A stretch of DNA of 64,000 nt from NCBI GenBank assembly GCA_965214565.1, contig OZ243951.1, positions 186,001-250,000 on the forward strand, written 5' to 3'. The translations under genes and the position numbers were made by a program. This document shows positions 48,643 through 57,163 of this stretch, in pieces (the first letter of the stretch is position 1; each line of letters begins with the position of its first letter). The notes beneath the pieces were generated by a model. It had not been told where the DNA came from. It saw nothing but the letters and a program-made list of their open reading frames with translations, and searched no databases. The DNA comes from VXYK01 sp965214565 (lineage in GTDB: Bacteria > Actinomycetota > Acidimicrobiia > Acidimicrobiales > Aldehydirespiratoraceae).

Positions 48643-49844
48643 CACCTGGCCTCTAGCACTCGTTCGACTATGGAGACCGCTTCGTCGATCTGTGCGTCGG
48701 TGACAGTGTAGGGAGGGGCGATTCTCAGCGCCGTGGGAGTGATCCCGTTGAGGATCAGACCCCCCTCGAGGCAGGCCCTGGCGATCTCAGCGCCGGTTCG
48801 TTGACCGCGGCTCTCATCGCTGAGTTCAATGGCCAGCAGCAGACCCCGGCCCCTGACGTGATCGACTCCGGCAACGTCCGCTAGCCTGGCCCGCAGCGCG
48901 GCTTCCCTGTTCCGCACCACAGCGGGGGCATCCATCTGGATGTAGCTGTCGATCGTGGCCCTCGCGGCCGCGAGCGCCAGAGCCTGGCCGGCGAAGGTCG
49001 AACCGTGGTCACCGGGACCGAAGCAGGCAGCTACATCGTCGCGGGCCCACACTGCACCCACGGGGATGCCGTTGGCGATGGCTTTGGCCAACGTGACGAT
49101 ATCTGGGGTGATTCCGCTGTGCTGGTAGCCGAACCAAGTGCCGGTGCGTCCGAACCCGGTCTGGATCTCGTCCATGATCAGCAGGATCTGTCGGTCGTCG
49201 CAGATCTTACGCACAGCTTGGAGGTATGCGTCGTCCGCAGGGTTGACGCCGCCCTCGCCTTGGACGGCTTCGAGCATGACTGCACCGACCTCTGGGCCGA
49301 GCGCGCGCTCCAACTCTGCGGCGTCGTCAAAGACGACATGACGAAACCCTTCGGGCAACGGTTGGAACGGCTCGTGCTTCTCTGGCTGTCCGGTGGCTGC
49401 AAGGGTCGCCAAGGTTCGACCGTGGAACGACCTGAGCGCGCTAACCACCACATGACGACCCCTGCCCTGATACTTGCGCGCAAGCTTGATGGCGGCTTCG
49501 TTGGCCTCCGCCCCCGAGTTCTGGAACAACACCTGGCCTGGACCGGAATCGACAAGTTCGCTGATCAACTCAGCAACCGGCGCCTGGTGTTCGTTGGCGA
49601 ACAGGTTCGACGTGTGGGTCAGCGTGGCGGCCTGCGCAGCTATTGCTGCGGTCACAGCCGGGTGGGCGTGACCCAGCGAGGTGACGGCAAGTCCGCAGAG
49701 AAAATCGAGATGCCGCCGGCCCTCGTTGTCCCACAGTTCGGCACCCCGGCCCTTCACAAAGATGCGCGGCGGGGAGCCGTAGTTGTTCATCAGGGGGCTG
49801 TGGTCGCCTGTGCCACCCCATGCTTTGGCCTGCGCGCTGGTCAT
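48642..49844 (-). CDS. argD: Acetylornithine aminotransferase
   Basis: A 400-residue class III PLP aminotransferase making N-acetylornithine. FLCGLAVTSLGHAHPAVTAA, NSGAEANEAAIKLARKY, LIMDEIQTGFGRTG (PLP Asp) and TLAKAIANGIPVGAVWA (Schiff-base Lys) are present. The start ATG at 49844 overlaps argB (ATGA). It is the fourth gene of the operon. Confidence 0.95.
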   Translation of the reverse strand: MTSAQAKAWGGTGDHSPLMNNYGSPPRIFVKGRGAELWDNEGRRHLDFLCGLAVTSLGHAHPAVTAAIAAQAATLTHTSNLFANEHQAPVAELISELVDSGPGQVLFQNSGAEANEAAIKLARKYQGRGRHVVVSALRSFHGRTLATLAATGQPEKHEPFQPLPEGFRHVVFDDAAELERALGPEVGAVMLEAVQGEGGVNPADDAYLQAVRKICDDRQILLIMDEIQTGFGRTGTWFGYQHSGITPDIVTLAKAIANGIPVGAVWARDDVAACFGPGDHGSTFAGQALALAAARATIDSYIQMDAPAVVRNREAALRARLADVAGVDHVRGRGLLLAIELSDESRGQRTGAEIARACLEGGLILNGITPTALRIAPPYTVTDAQIDEAVSIVERVLEAR

Positions 49845-50731
49845 GACGTCACCATCGTGCCGATCCCGGCGTCGGTGAACAGTTCCAGTAGCAGCACATG
49901 GGGGATCCTGCCGTCGAGCAGATGAGCCGAGGCCGCACCCGAATTGACAGCGTCGACGCAGGCCCGGACCTTGGGGATCATTCCGCCGTAGATCGTTCCG
50001 TCGGCGATCATCGCTTCAAGTTCGCAGACGGTGGTGCGCGGCACGATCGAGGAGGGGTCATAGGGATCAGTCAGCAGGCCAGCCACATCGGTGAGATAGA
50101 CCGCCTTCTCTGCTCCGAGCGCGCCTGCCAGCGCACCCGCTACCGTGTCGGCGTTGATGTTGTATGCCTGGCCGGCCCGGTCCGCGCCGATCGTCGACAC
50201 CACCGGGATCATCTGTTCGGCCAACAACCGTTCGAGGATCCCGGGTTGCACAGACGCGATACTGCCGACGAATCCGAGGGCCTCGTCGGTCGGTTCCGCG
50301 GTGATCAGCCCGCCGTCCTCACCTGAGACTCCCACCGCGAAGGCGCCGTGAACGTTGATGGCACCGACGATGTCCCTTCCGACCTTTCCGACCAGGACCA
50401 TCCTGGCAACATCGAGCGTCTCGGCGTCGGTGACCCGCAGGCCGCCGACGAACTCCGATGACTTTCCGAGGCGTTTCAGCAGCGCGCCGATTTGGGGACC
50501 GCCCCCGTGTACAACCACGGGCCGCAGTCCCACCGACCGCAACAGCACCACATCCTGGGCGAAGGTCCCCAACAGTTCGGGATCGACCATGGCGTTGCCA
50601 CCGAGTTTCACCACAACGACGGAGTCGCGGAACTGTTGGATGTAAGGCAGTGCTTCGATCAGCGCGTCGGCGCGCCGTTTGGGCGCGAACCCCCGCTCTA
50701 TAATGAGTTCTGGAAGTTCTGGATCGGTCAT
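49841..50731 (-). CDS. argB: Acetylglutamate kinase
   Basis: The 296-residue amino-acid kinase phosphorylates N-acetylglutamate and is usually the arginine-feedback step. VVVKLGGNAM, VHGGGPQIGALLKRLG, YNINADTVAGALAGALGAEK, YLTDVAGLL and GGMIPKVRACVDAV are diagnostic. ATG at 50731 overlaps the argJ stop (ATGA); the open frame upstream lies inside argJ. Confidence 0.96.
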   Translation of the reverse strand: MTDPELPELIIERGFAPKRRADALIEALPYIQQFRDSVVVVKLGGNAMVDPELLGTFAQDVVLLRSVGLRPVVVHGGGPQIGALLKRLGKSSEFVGGLRVTDAETLDVARMVLVGKVGRDIVGAINVHGAFAVGVSGEDGGLITAEPTDEALGFVGSIASVQPGILERLLAEQMIPVVSTIGADRAGQAYNINADTVAGALAGALGAEKAVYLTDVAGLLTDPYDPSSIVPRTTVCELEAMIADGTIYGGMIPKVRACVDAVNSGAASAHLLDGRIPHVLLLELFTDAGIGTMVTS

Positions 50732-51969
50732 GAGCGATACCCCGCGTTGATCTCGATGTATCCGTGGGTCAGGTCGCATGTCCAGACCGTCGCTGAGCCG
50801 GTGCCGATACCGATGTCGACCCGCAGGTCGACTTCGTCTTGTTGCAGATGTCGGGTGGCCCGCTCCTCGCTGTAGTCCTGATGCGCGGCACCCCCCGAGG
50901 CGACCAGTTCTTCGCCGATCCAGATCGAAAGTTGATCGCGATCGGCTCTCTCCCCCGCTTTGCCGACTGCCATGACGATCCGCCCCCAGTTGGCGTCTTG
51001 CGCAGCCAACGCGGTTGATACCAGGGGAGAATCAGCTATCGACCGTGCGATCCTGTGTGCCGAATCGTCGGATTCCGCCCCGGTCACTGCCACCTGCACG
51101 AACTTGGTGGCACCTTCGCCGTCACGCACGATCTGGTGGGCCAGGTCCAACAGAACGCTGTCCAGCGCCGCCTGGAAATCACCGAGCCGAGAATCATCGG
51201 TTGAGTTGATGTCGTCGTCGATCTGTTCACCTGTGGCGAACAGCAGCACCGTGTCGCTGGTGGAAGTGTCGGAGTCGACGGTGATGCGGTTGAAGCTCTC
51301 CGCCACGGACTTCGAGAGGCAGTCTTGGAGAATCTCTGGAGCGACCGCCAGGTCGGTGAAGACGAACGCCAGCATGGTGGCCATATCGGGGGCGATCATC
51401 CCGGAGCCCTTGGCGATTCCGGCGATGTGCGCCGCAGTTGATTCGATACGTGCTGCTGAGCCCTTGCTGAAGGTGTCGGTTGTGCGTATCGCAGCGGCAG
51501 CGTCGGCCCACGCCGCCGCGTCGGCGATGTCGAGATTGTCTACCAGGACCGGAAGGCTGCTGCTCAAGAGGTCATCTGGGAGGGGCTCGCCGATGACTCC
51601 GGTGGATGCCAGGTAGACCCGATCGACATCAACTCCCAGTGCCTGTGCCACGGTCTGCGCGGTGAGCGTCGCGCTGGCGGTTCCTGCCGCTCCGGTGAAG
51701 GCGTTGGCGTTGCCCGAGTTGCACACCAGGGCCCGCGCCGTGCGGTTTCCCTCGTTGAAGATGTGCCGACACCATTCCACGGGTGCGGACGGGCACTTCG
51801 AGGTGGTGAACGTTGCGGCCACGGTGGTGCCTTCGGCCAGCGAGGCGAGAAACAGGTCCTCTCGGTCCTGGGAGCTGATTCCGGCGGCGTAGGTGGCCAG
51901 TTGCACTCCCGCGATGGGGGGAAGGTCGGGGAACGACTTGGGCGCTAGGGGAGAAATGGATTCAGACAT
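50728..51969 (-). CDS. argJ: Glutamate N-acetyltransferase / ornithine acetyltransferase
   Basis: The 413-residue enzyme recycles the acetyl group between ornithine and glutamate. The self-cleavage and nucleophile site ASTGVIGEPLP holds the conserved Thr; CNSGNANAFTGAAG, KGSGMIAPDMATML and QDANWGRIVMAVGKAG are family motifs. ATG at 51969 (MSESISPLAPKSFPD) fits family length; it begins 16 bases after argC. Confidence 0.95.
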   Translation of the reverse strand: MSESISPLAPKSFPDLPPIAGVQLATYAAGISSQDREDLFLASLAEGTTVAATFTTSKCPSAPVEWCRHIFNEGNRTARALVCNSGNANAFTGAAGTASATLTAQTVAQALGVDVDRVYLASTGVIGEPLPDDLLSSSLPVLVDNLDIADAAAWADAAAAIRTTDTFSKGSAARIESTAAHIAGIAKGSGMIAPDMATMLAFVFTDLAVAPEILQDCLSKSVAESFNRITVDSDTSTSDTVLLFATGEQIDDDINSTDDSRLGDFQAALDSVLLDLAHQIVRDGEGATKFVQVAVTGAESDDSAHRIARSIADSPLVSTALAAQDANWGRIVMAVGKAGERADRDQLSIWIGEELVASGGAAHQDYSEERATRHLQQDEVDLRVDIGIGTGSATVWTCDLTHGYIEINAGYRS

Positions 51970-51985
51970 GAGCAGATCAGGGGTT

Positions 51986-53080
51986 CTAGGGGAATAGTCC
52001 GGCGGTGGGCAGGCCTGTGTGTTCGGGAAGTCCCAGAATCGCATTGGCGCATTGGATTCCCTGTCCCGACGCTCCTTTGACCAGATTGTCGAGCGCGCCG
52101 ATGGCGATCACCGTCTGAGTCCGCTGGTCGACTCTGGCGGTCAGATGGACGGTGTTCGAACCGAGCGTCGCCTTCGTCGACGGGGGCCGCTCGTCGACGA
52201 CCACGAACGGTTCTTCAACGTACGCCTGAGCCAGGCATTCGAGCGCCTCGTCGGTTGTCGCTGGAGTCTCGCCGACGGCTCCGTAGCAGGTGGCGAGGAT
52301 CCCGCGGTTCATCGGTGCGAGATGCGGTGTGAAGAGGACCTGGGTCTCGGTCCCGGTGAATCCCGATATCGCCATCTCGATCTCAGGTGTGTGACGGTGG
52401 TTCAGCAGTCCATAGGCGCTGAAGTTCTCGTCGACCGTGCAGAACGAGGTGTTGTCCTTGGGGGGGCGTCCCGCACCGGAGACGCCGCTGGCCGCGTCGA
52501 CGATTATCCCCGTCGGCTTGACGATCCCGTCTTTGACCAGAGGTGCCAGGGCGAGGGAGGCAGTGGTGACATAACACCCGGCGACCGCGGTCAGTTCCGC
52601 TCCCGCCAGCCGATCGCGGAACAGTTCGGGGAGCCCGAACACGAACTCGCTCAGCAGTTCAGGAGCCTGGTGCGGTTCGCCGTACCACGTCGGGTAGATG
52701 CTCGGGTCGTTGAACCGGAAATCCGAGGACAGGTCGATGATGTGTTTTGCCTTGCCCCTCAGCCGTGGCACGAGGGTCTGCGCATGTCCATGGGGAAGCC
52801 CCATCAAGACCAGGTCGACTGATTCTTCGATGGTGTCGATCAGGTCGTCGTCGTGCGGCGCGAAGGTCATGGCGCCATAGGCTGAGGCGAGACTCGGATA
52901 GAGGTCTGCTATCGGTCTTTGGGCTTGGGATTCGCCCGTTGCGATGACCACCTCGAAATCGGGATGGGCCGCGCACAAGCGCAGGAATTCCGCCCCGGTG
53001 AAGCCGGAAGCGCCGATGACCGCGACCTTATTGTCACCGGGCGTAGCCGGAGCCGCGTTCGCTTCTTGGGCCGTGACCAT
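51986..53080 (-). CDS. argC: N-acetyl-gamma-glutamyl-phosphate reductase
   Basis: The 364-residue NADPH enzyme reduces acetylglutamyl phosphate to the semialdehyde. VAVIGASGFTGAEFLRLCAA binds nucleotide, VAGCYVTTASLALAPL has the catalytic Cys, and GVSGAGRPPKDNTSFC, HRHTPEI and FTPHLAPMNRGI follow. ATG at 53080 lies 6 bases after a TATAGT -10 box, so the operon mRNA appears leaderless. It opens the argCJBDFRGH operon, the order found in mycobacteria. Confidence 0.95.
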   Translation of the reverse strand: MVTAQEANAAPATPGDNKVAVIGASGFTGAEFLRLCAAHPDFEVVIATGESQAQRPIADLYPSLASAYGAMTFAPHDDDLIDTIEESVDLVLMGLPHGHAQTLVPRLRGKAKHIIDLSSDFRFNDPSIYPTWYGEPHQAPELLSEFVFGLPELFRDRLAGAELTAVAGCYVTTASLALAPLVKDGIVKPTGIIVDAASGVSGAGRPPKDNTSFCTVDENFSAYGLLNHRHTPEIEMAISGFTGTETQVLFTPHLAPMNRGILATCYGAVGETPATTDEALECLAQAYVEEPFVVVDERPPSTKATLGSNTVHLTARVDQRTQTVIAIGALDNLVKGASGQGIQCANAILGLPEHTGLPTAGLFP

Positions 53081-53086
53081 GAGTTG

Positions 53087-53114
53087 ACTATAGCCGGATC
53101 GTATGATTATGCAA
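53087..53114 (-). promoter_or_regulatory. Leaderless argC operon promoter
   Basis: TTGCAT (53109-53114), a 16-base spacer and TATAGT (53087-53092) on the minus strand; the ATG follows 6 bases later. The AT-rich TTGCATAATCATACG around the -35 resembles half of an ARG box, so ArgR may bind here. Confidence 0.7.
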
Positions 53115-53143
53115 CTATTCGTAAACTTATGCTGCCATCTTCT

Positions 53144-53166
53144 GCTCGTGTTCGCTGCGCTCACGG
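53144..53166 (+). repeat. Dispersed intergenic repeat, copy 3
   Basis: gctcgtgttcgctgcgctca plus cgg differs from copy 2 (18731-18753) at one position out of 23. It lies in the 153-base gap between argC and the eIF2B-like gene; flanking bases are also similar between the two copies. Confidence 0.5.
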
Positions 53167-53233
53167 GGCCGCTCGAGCCACAGCCACGTTCGGTCGGTGT
53201 TCGTGTGTGGCATCAAATCGCTCGGCCTCCGGG

Positions 53234-53989
53234 TCAGGCGAACAGTTCCGGAACGATCGGACATTCACGGCGAAACCGAAGCTCGCTGACCGGATGCGAC
53301 CCGGAAGGACCGACCACGGAATCGACACAGTCGAGCGAAGCCACCTCCAGAGCAGCCTCCGAACCATGATAGGCGCCGCGCCCCCGCTGGTCGCGCAGCG
53401 CCAGGTCCCGCGCGCCGGTCCACATCTGGTCCAGCATCACCCTGCCGAGACCAGCGACCAGCCACACCGGGGTCCCCTCCTGGCGAGCAGCCAGAACTGC
53501 GTCGCGTGCGCCTGAGCGCAACAGGGCCTCGCGGTCGCCGACCACGTCCGCTTCCAGAATCACCAGGTCCACACTTCGATCGGGCCGAGCGACCGACGGA
53601 TCTTCTACGCCGGGCGGGACGGCCAACGTCAGATCAATGTCCGGCCTCCAGCGCGCCGCCTCGCGGCTCACCTCGCTGAATCCCACCGACAACACCGATG
53701 CCTCGCTGGGAATCCGGTTGGCCAACTCTTCGGCGGTGCGGTCTCTCTGCAGCGCAACAACGCTGTCGTAGGCCTCGGTCACCGGATCGCTCCCCGACAA
53801 GATCCGGGCGCACACCCACACCAGCGGGCCGCACTCCGGGCGACGTTCGACCAGACGTTTGCAAGCGGTCAGCAACTCCATCGGATCGTAAGCAAAGTCC
53901 GCCAGCGCGTACGCGGCCTCACACACCAGCGGCACGGTCGACGCATCACCGGTTCGAGCAACATATCGGAGACGCTCAACCGGATGCAC
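53234..53989 (-). CDS. eIF2B/MtnA (ISOCOT-fold)-like protein of unknown function
   Basis: A 251-residue soluble protein. An N-terminal helical part (residues 1-100) is followed by ASVLSVGFSEVSREAARWRP and by VDLVILEADVVGDREALLRS, GARDAVLAARQEGTPVWLVA and GLGRVM. This last stretch follows the eIF2B-alpha / methylthioribose-1-phosphate isomerase pattern (sugar-phosphate-binding loop, conserved Asp, lost start of the catalytic Cys motif). The resemblance is by eye. Function is unknown; no neighbour indicates a pathway. Confidence 0.55.
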   Translation of the reverse strand: MHPVERLRYVARTGDASTVPLVCEAAYALADFAYDPMELLTACKRLVERRPECGPLVWVCARILSGSDPVTEAYDSVVALQRDRTAEELANRIPSEASVLSVGFSEVSREAARWRPDIDLTLAVPPGVEDPSVARPDRSVDLVILEADVVGDREALLRSGARDAVLAARQEGTPVWLVAGLGRVMLDQMWTGARDLALRDQRGRGAYHGSEAALEVASLDCVDSVVGPSGSHPVSELRFRRECPIVPELFA

Positions 53990-54062
53990 GCAGACAATCG
54001 TAGTCCCGCCTCACCAACCGCCGACTTGTGTGACCAGATGCGGCCGGCGCAGCGCGCGTAGT

Positions 54063-54116
54063 GCCAACCAAGATCCGGGCTAACTCAGCTCTGGGCCAAC
54101 CAAAATCTGGGCTAAC
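54063..54116 (+). repeat. 32-bp-spaced direct repeat upstream of thioredoxin-fold gene
   Basis: gccaaccaagatccgggcta plus ac (54063-54084) and gccaaccaaaatctgggcta plus ac (54095-54116) differ at two of 22 positions. The second copy ends in TAACGT (54113-54118), 6 bases before the GTG of the next gene, a leaderless-type -10 box. Confidence 0.7.
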
Positions 54117-54124
54117 GTTACTGC

Positions 54125-54628
54125 GTGATTTCTACTCCCGAGCTTGAACTTGACCCGGTCGGCGGCGACAGCCGTCCCCTCTCCGACTGGCTCACGACTT
54201 TCCCCCTCGCCTGCGTCGTGCTCGACCCGTTCACCCACGAGAGCGCCTGGATCCTCGACACCTCCAAGCGGATCCTCGAGGGCTTCCGAGAAGCCGATTG
54301 CCGGCCGTGCTGGGTCCTCACCTGCTCAGGTATTGACGCCAGAACGTTCCTCGGACCCTACGCCGATGAAGTCCTGGCCTTCAGCGACCCGACACGCGCT
54401 ATTGCCAAGGGCTTCGGCGTGCAGTTCGCTCCCGCGTTCCTGCTGGTCCGCCAGGACGGAGCGGTCACCGCCAAAGCTGAAGGGTGGGACCCCGAGACTT
54501 GGCGTGAAGTAGCCGACGCGACCGCCGAGTTGACCCACTGGTCCCGTCCCTCCATCCCCGCCGAAGGCGACCCCGCCCCCTACCCCGGCACCCCCATCGA
54601 CGGCACTGTCGAGCCGTGGAGCGCCTGA
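54125..54628 (+). CDS. Thioredoxin-fold protein of unknown function
   Basis: The 167-residue product looks like a thioredoxin-fold domain: FPLACVVLDPFTHESAWILD as the first strand and helix, a second helix-strand unit with READCRPCWVLTCSG, and FAPAFLLVRQDGAVTAKAEG, which matches the cis-Pro strand. The C-x2-C (CRPC) is at the end of a helix before the second strand rather than after the first strand, so classic disulfide chemistry is doubtful. It has no signal peptide. It precedes the solute-binding lipoprotein by 3 bases. Confidence 0.65.
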   Translation: MISTPELELDPVGGDSRPLSDWLTTFPLACVVLDPFTHESAWILDTSKRILEGFREADCRPCWVLTCSGIDARTFLGPYADEVLAFSDPTRAIAKGFGVQFAPAFLLVRQDGAVTAKAEGWDPETWREVADATAELTHWSRPSIPAEGDPAPYPGTPIDGTVEPWSA

Positions 54629-54631
54629 TTG

Positions 54632-55948
54632 ATGAACAGATTGTCTGACCGGCTGTCCACACGGGTTGGGGGCGTTCCCGTCCTGAGGCGCCGCGGCATC
54701 GTTTCGATGGTCGCGATCCTGGTGGCCTTCGGTCTTTGGGCATCGGCATGCGGCGACTCCGACAACACCGCACTGGGCGACGGATCGCTCGGCATCGTCA
54801 CCGTGGAGGAGGGCGATGCCGTTCAGATCCGGTCGATCAGTGAGTTCGACCTTCCCGATAACGGTGCGCTGGACTATGTCAATGTAGTTGAGATCGCCAT
54901 CGAAGACTACGGGCCGATCCATGGCGAGTTCACCGTAGAGCTCGGCGACGGCATCAACGACCCGTGCTCGGCTGACGACGGTCCAGACACAGCCGAAGCC
55001 GCACTGGCCGAGGGGAGCGTTCTGGGCGTGATCGGCACATCATGCTCGGCAACCGCCACCACCGCGGTGCCATTGATCACCGCTGCGGGGCAGGTGGTGA
55101 TATCCATGTCGAACACCTCGCCACTGCTCACCTCGGATCTGGCCGGAACGACGGCTGAGTACTACCAGCCGGGGTATTATCGGACCGCTCACAACGACCT
55201 GTACCAGGGTGCGGCGGTATCGGCCTTCGTGCACGACTCGCTGGGACCTCAGATGGTGGCGGTCGTCCACGAGGGCGACGCCTACACCGAAGGGCTGGCC
55301 CAAGCATTCAGTGACGCCTTCAAGAGCCGGGGCGGTACGGTTACCGACTTCGTTGAGGTCGACCCGGACGCGACTGACCTGGCCGAGGTGTTGAGTGGGA
55401 TCGCGGCCCATGAGCCGGCCGCGCTGTTCTTCTCGCTAAACCAGGACTCGGGCGAGTTCACGGAGGCTGTGAGGCAGCATGGGGGCTTTGAGGACACAAT
55501 GCTGCTGTCGGGCGACGGAGTCCTTCACTACTCGTTCTTGGAAAGGCCCTCGTCTCGTGGGGTGTTCATCTCCGGCCCGGACCTGGACTTCGGCAACAAC
55601 ACGAACCGGGCCACCGGCATGAACGCCGAACAGGTGACAGAGCGGTTCATCGACGAAACGGGAGAACCTCCCGTCCGGGCATTCTGGGCCCATGCATACG
55701 ACGCCACCACGCTGCTGTTGGACGCCGTCACCGCCGCCTCAAGGCTGGATGGCGACAAGCTTGTGGTTGACCGGGCGGGAATCCGCCAATACCTCGACCA
55801 AGTTCAGGACTACCAGGGAATCATCGGCGAAATAGCTTGCGACGAGTTCGGAGACTGCGGCTCCGGGAAGATTGCCATCATCGAACATCTAAACCCCAGC
55901 GACCCGGACGCCTCGTGGGACAACGTGGTCTACCGATTCTCCCCGTGA
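54632..55948 (+). CDS. ABC-type solute-binding lipoprotein, Peripla_BP_6-like
   Basis: A 438-residue lipoprotein with signal peptide (SMVAILVAFGLWASAC, lipobox Cys at about 39) and a two-lobed periplasmic-binding fold: LGVIGTSCSATATTAVPLIT, VVISMSNTSPLLT, MVAVVHEGDAYTEGLAQAFS and AFWAHAYDATTLLLDAV. Such proteins bind branched-chain amino acids, amides or related small molecules. No permease or ATPase gene is adjacent, so it is an orphan receptor here. Start ATG at 54632 overlaps no other codon; TTG at 54629 is less likely. Confidence 0.85.
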   Translation: MNRLSDRLSTRVGGVPVLRRRGIVSMVAILVAFGLWASACGDSDNTALGDGSLGIVTVEEGDAVQIRSISEFDLPDNGALDYVNVVEIAIEDYGPIHGEFTVELGDGINDPCSADDGPDTAEAALAEGSVLGVIGTSCSATATTAVPLITAAGQVVISMSNTSPLLTSDLAGTTAEYYQPGYYRTAHNDLYQGAAVSAFVHDSLGPQMVAVVHEGDAYTEGLAQAFSDAFKSRGGTVTDFVEVDPDATDLAEVLSGIAAHEPAALFFSLNQDSGEFTEAVRQHGGFEDTMLLSGDGVLHYSFLERPSSRGVFISGPDLDFGNNTNRATGMNAEQVTERFIDETGEPPVRAFWAHAYDATTLLLDAVTAASRLDGDKLVVDRAGIRQYLDQVQDYQGIIGEIACDEFGDCGSGKIAIIEHLNPSDPDASWDNVVYRFSP

Positions 55949-55982
55949 TCGAGGCGACAGGAGCCGCTGAAGGCCTCCAGAA

Positions 55983-56237
55983 CTAGTCGGCGGTCGCCCT
56001 GTTGTGCTCACGGCGTTTGTTCCAAGACACAACCGAAATCCCCGTGAAAACAATTGCGAGAGCTGTGACAGTGAACAAGAACACCGGCGAGACTGATGAA
56101 CCGCGCCAAGACAGCCAAGAATAGACCACTGCAAGAAACACGCTGAGAACGGCTTGGCTCCGAGCCTTGACAAGGGTCGTCTCCGACAGCCAGAACCGCT
56201 GCAGGCGCGTTAGTTCACCGCTCTGCGAGTCAGCCAT
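55983..56237 (-). CDS. Small membrane protein, two transmembrane helices
   Basis: An 84-residue protein with two hydrophobic helices (SQAVLSVFLAVVYSWLSW and VFLFTVTALAIVFTGISVV) and a basic C-terminal tail (WNKRREHNRATAD). ATG at 56237 is chosen because the frame upstream runs into the fumarase fragment. It converges on the solute-binding gene. Function unknown. Confidence 0.55.
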   Translation of the reverse strand: MADSQSGELTRLQRFWLSETTLVKARSQAVLSVFLAVVYSWLSWRGSSVSPVFLFTVTALAIVFTGISVVSWNKRREHNRATAD

Positions 56238-56256
56238 GGGTCGAGTGTAGCCGAGG

Positions 56257-56402
56257 CAACTCGCCAGCATCCTCGCAGACCCCGAGGCCTCCGGAAACGA
56301 CGTCTTCGTGGCGGACGAACTGCTTCTCAGCGCCAACATCGCCGCGGCCGGGGTCCTTCCCATGTGCCAGGACACCGATACCGTGGTGGTGATGGCAAAC
56401 GG
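56257..56402 (+). pseudogene. Fragment of class I fumarase gene
   Basis: These 146 bases align without gaps to 57478-57623 inside the intact fumarase gene, about 83% identical by eye. The fragment encodes ASILADPEASGNDVFVADEL, LLSANIAAAGVLPMCQDTD and TVVVMANG, including the iron-sulfur Cys region (MCQDT). There is no start, and sequence outside the block does not match. The intact gene lies 1.2 kb downstream, beyond the FitAB pair. Confidence 0.85.
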
Positions 56403-56436
56403 GTGCCCGAGGGGTCACTTCCGTCGACGGAGTGTC

Positions 56437-56874
56437 TTAGCAACTCTGGTGTGGAGGGTCCTCCCATGGGTTGATGAGATCAACACCCATGTCCTTCAGG
56501 TCTTTGATGTTGCGTGTTGCCACCGCCATGCCGCGCGACCGGGCGATGGCTGCAATCTGGGTATCGGCTTGGGCGGCTGGTCGACCAGTCGCGCGCCGCT
56601 CCGAAGCGATAGTTGCGTAGGCACGTGCCGCGGCACTGTCGAAGGGGAGAATGTGACCCGCGAGATCCTCACGAAGCATCAGATCAACTGCCGAAGCCAA
56701 CATTTCCCGGCGACGGCCTGCGGGCAGAATGGCTACTCCATAGCGAAGCTCGGCCTCGCCGATCGCCGTCACAAACAGCGTCTGAGCATCTTGGTCAGCC
56801 ACCCAGGCCGTAACGGCCGGATCAGGAGTTCGTCGCATCAACTCCGAAACGACGTTGGTGTCAAGGACGATCAA
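56437..56874 (-). CDS. PIN-domain toxin, FitB/VapC type
   Basis: A 145-residue PIN-domain ribonuclease. Acidic active-site residues are visible: Asp5 (MIVLDTNVVSELMR), Glu40/Glu42 (IGEAELRYG), Asp104 (AQADTQIAAIA) and a late ATRNIKDLK. GRPAAQADTQIAAIARSRG is the FitB/VapC signature. The start is TTG at 56874, 9 bases after the antitoxin stop. It is expected to cleave tRNA or mRNA when released from the upstream antitoxin. Confidence 0.9.
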   Translation of the reverse strand: MIVLDTNVVSELMRRTPDPAVTAWVADQDAQTLFVTAIGEAELRYGVAILPAGRRREMLASAVDLMLREDLAGHILPFDSAAARAYATIASERRATGRPAAQADTQIAAIARSRGMAVATRNIKDLKDMGVDLINPWEDPPHQSC

Positions 56875-56883
56875 CTGCGCCGC

Positions 56884-57126
56884 TCAATCGAAACGGGGTG
56901 GTTCTGGCATCGGTGCACGTTGCGGAATCTCCAGTTCGACCCCACCCAAAGGCGCGAATCGGTTGCGGAGTGTCGTTGCGAGATCTGTTGAGTTCTGCTC
57001 ACGCTCAACCGCCTCGCGGATGATCGAACGCGCTTCTTCCTCCATTGAGCGACCGCGACTAGCCGCCCGCACACGCAGGCGCGTCTTCACTTCATCATCA
57101 AGATTCCGAATCGTGATACTCGCCAT
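56884..57126 (-). CDS. Ribbon-helix-helix antitoxin, FitA/VapB type
   Basis: The 80-residue protein starts MASITIRNLDDEVKTRLRVR with AASRGRSMEEEARSIIREAV, a ribbon-helix-helix DNA-binding domain, and ends in a proline-rich toxin-binding tail (QRAPMPEPPRFD). It probably blocks the PIN active site and represses the operon. ATG at 57126 is the family-typical start, although in-frame GTG and TTG lie 9-12 bases upstream. A 33-bp inverted repeat is 44 bases upstream. Confidence 0.88.
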   Translation of the reverse strand: MASITIRNLDDEVKTRLRVRAASRGRSMEEEARSIIREAVEREQNSTDLATTLRNRFAPLGGVELEIPQRAPMPEPPRFD

Positions 57127-57163
57127 CCTTCTCACCAACGTTCATGGTTCTTACTGTGCCTAC

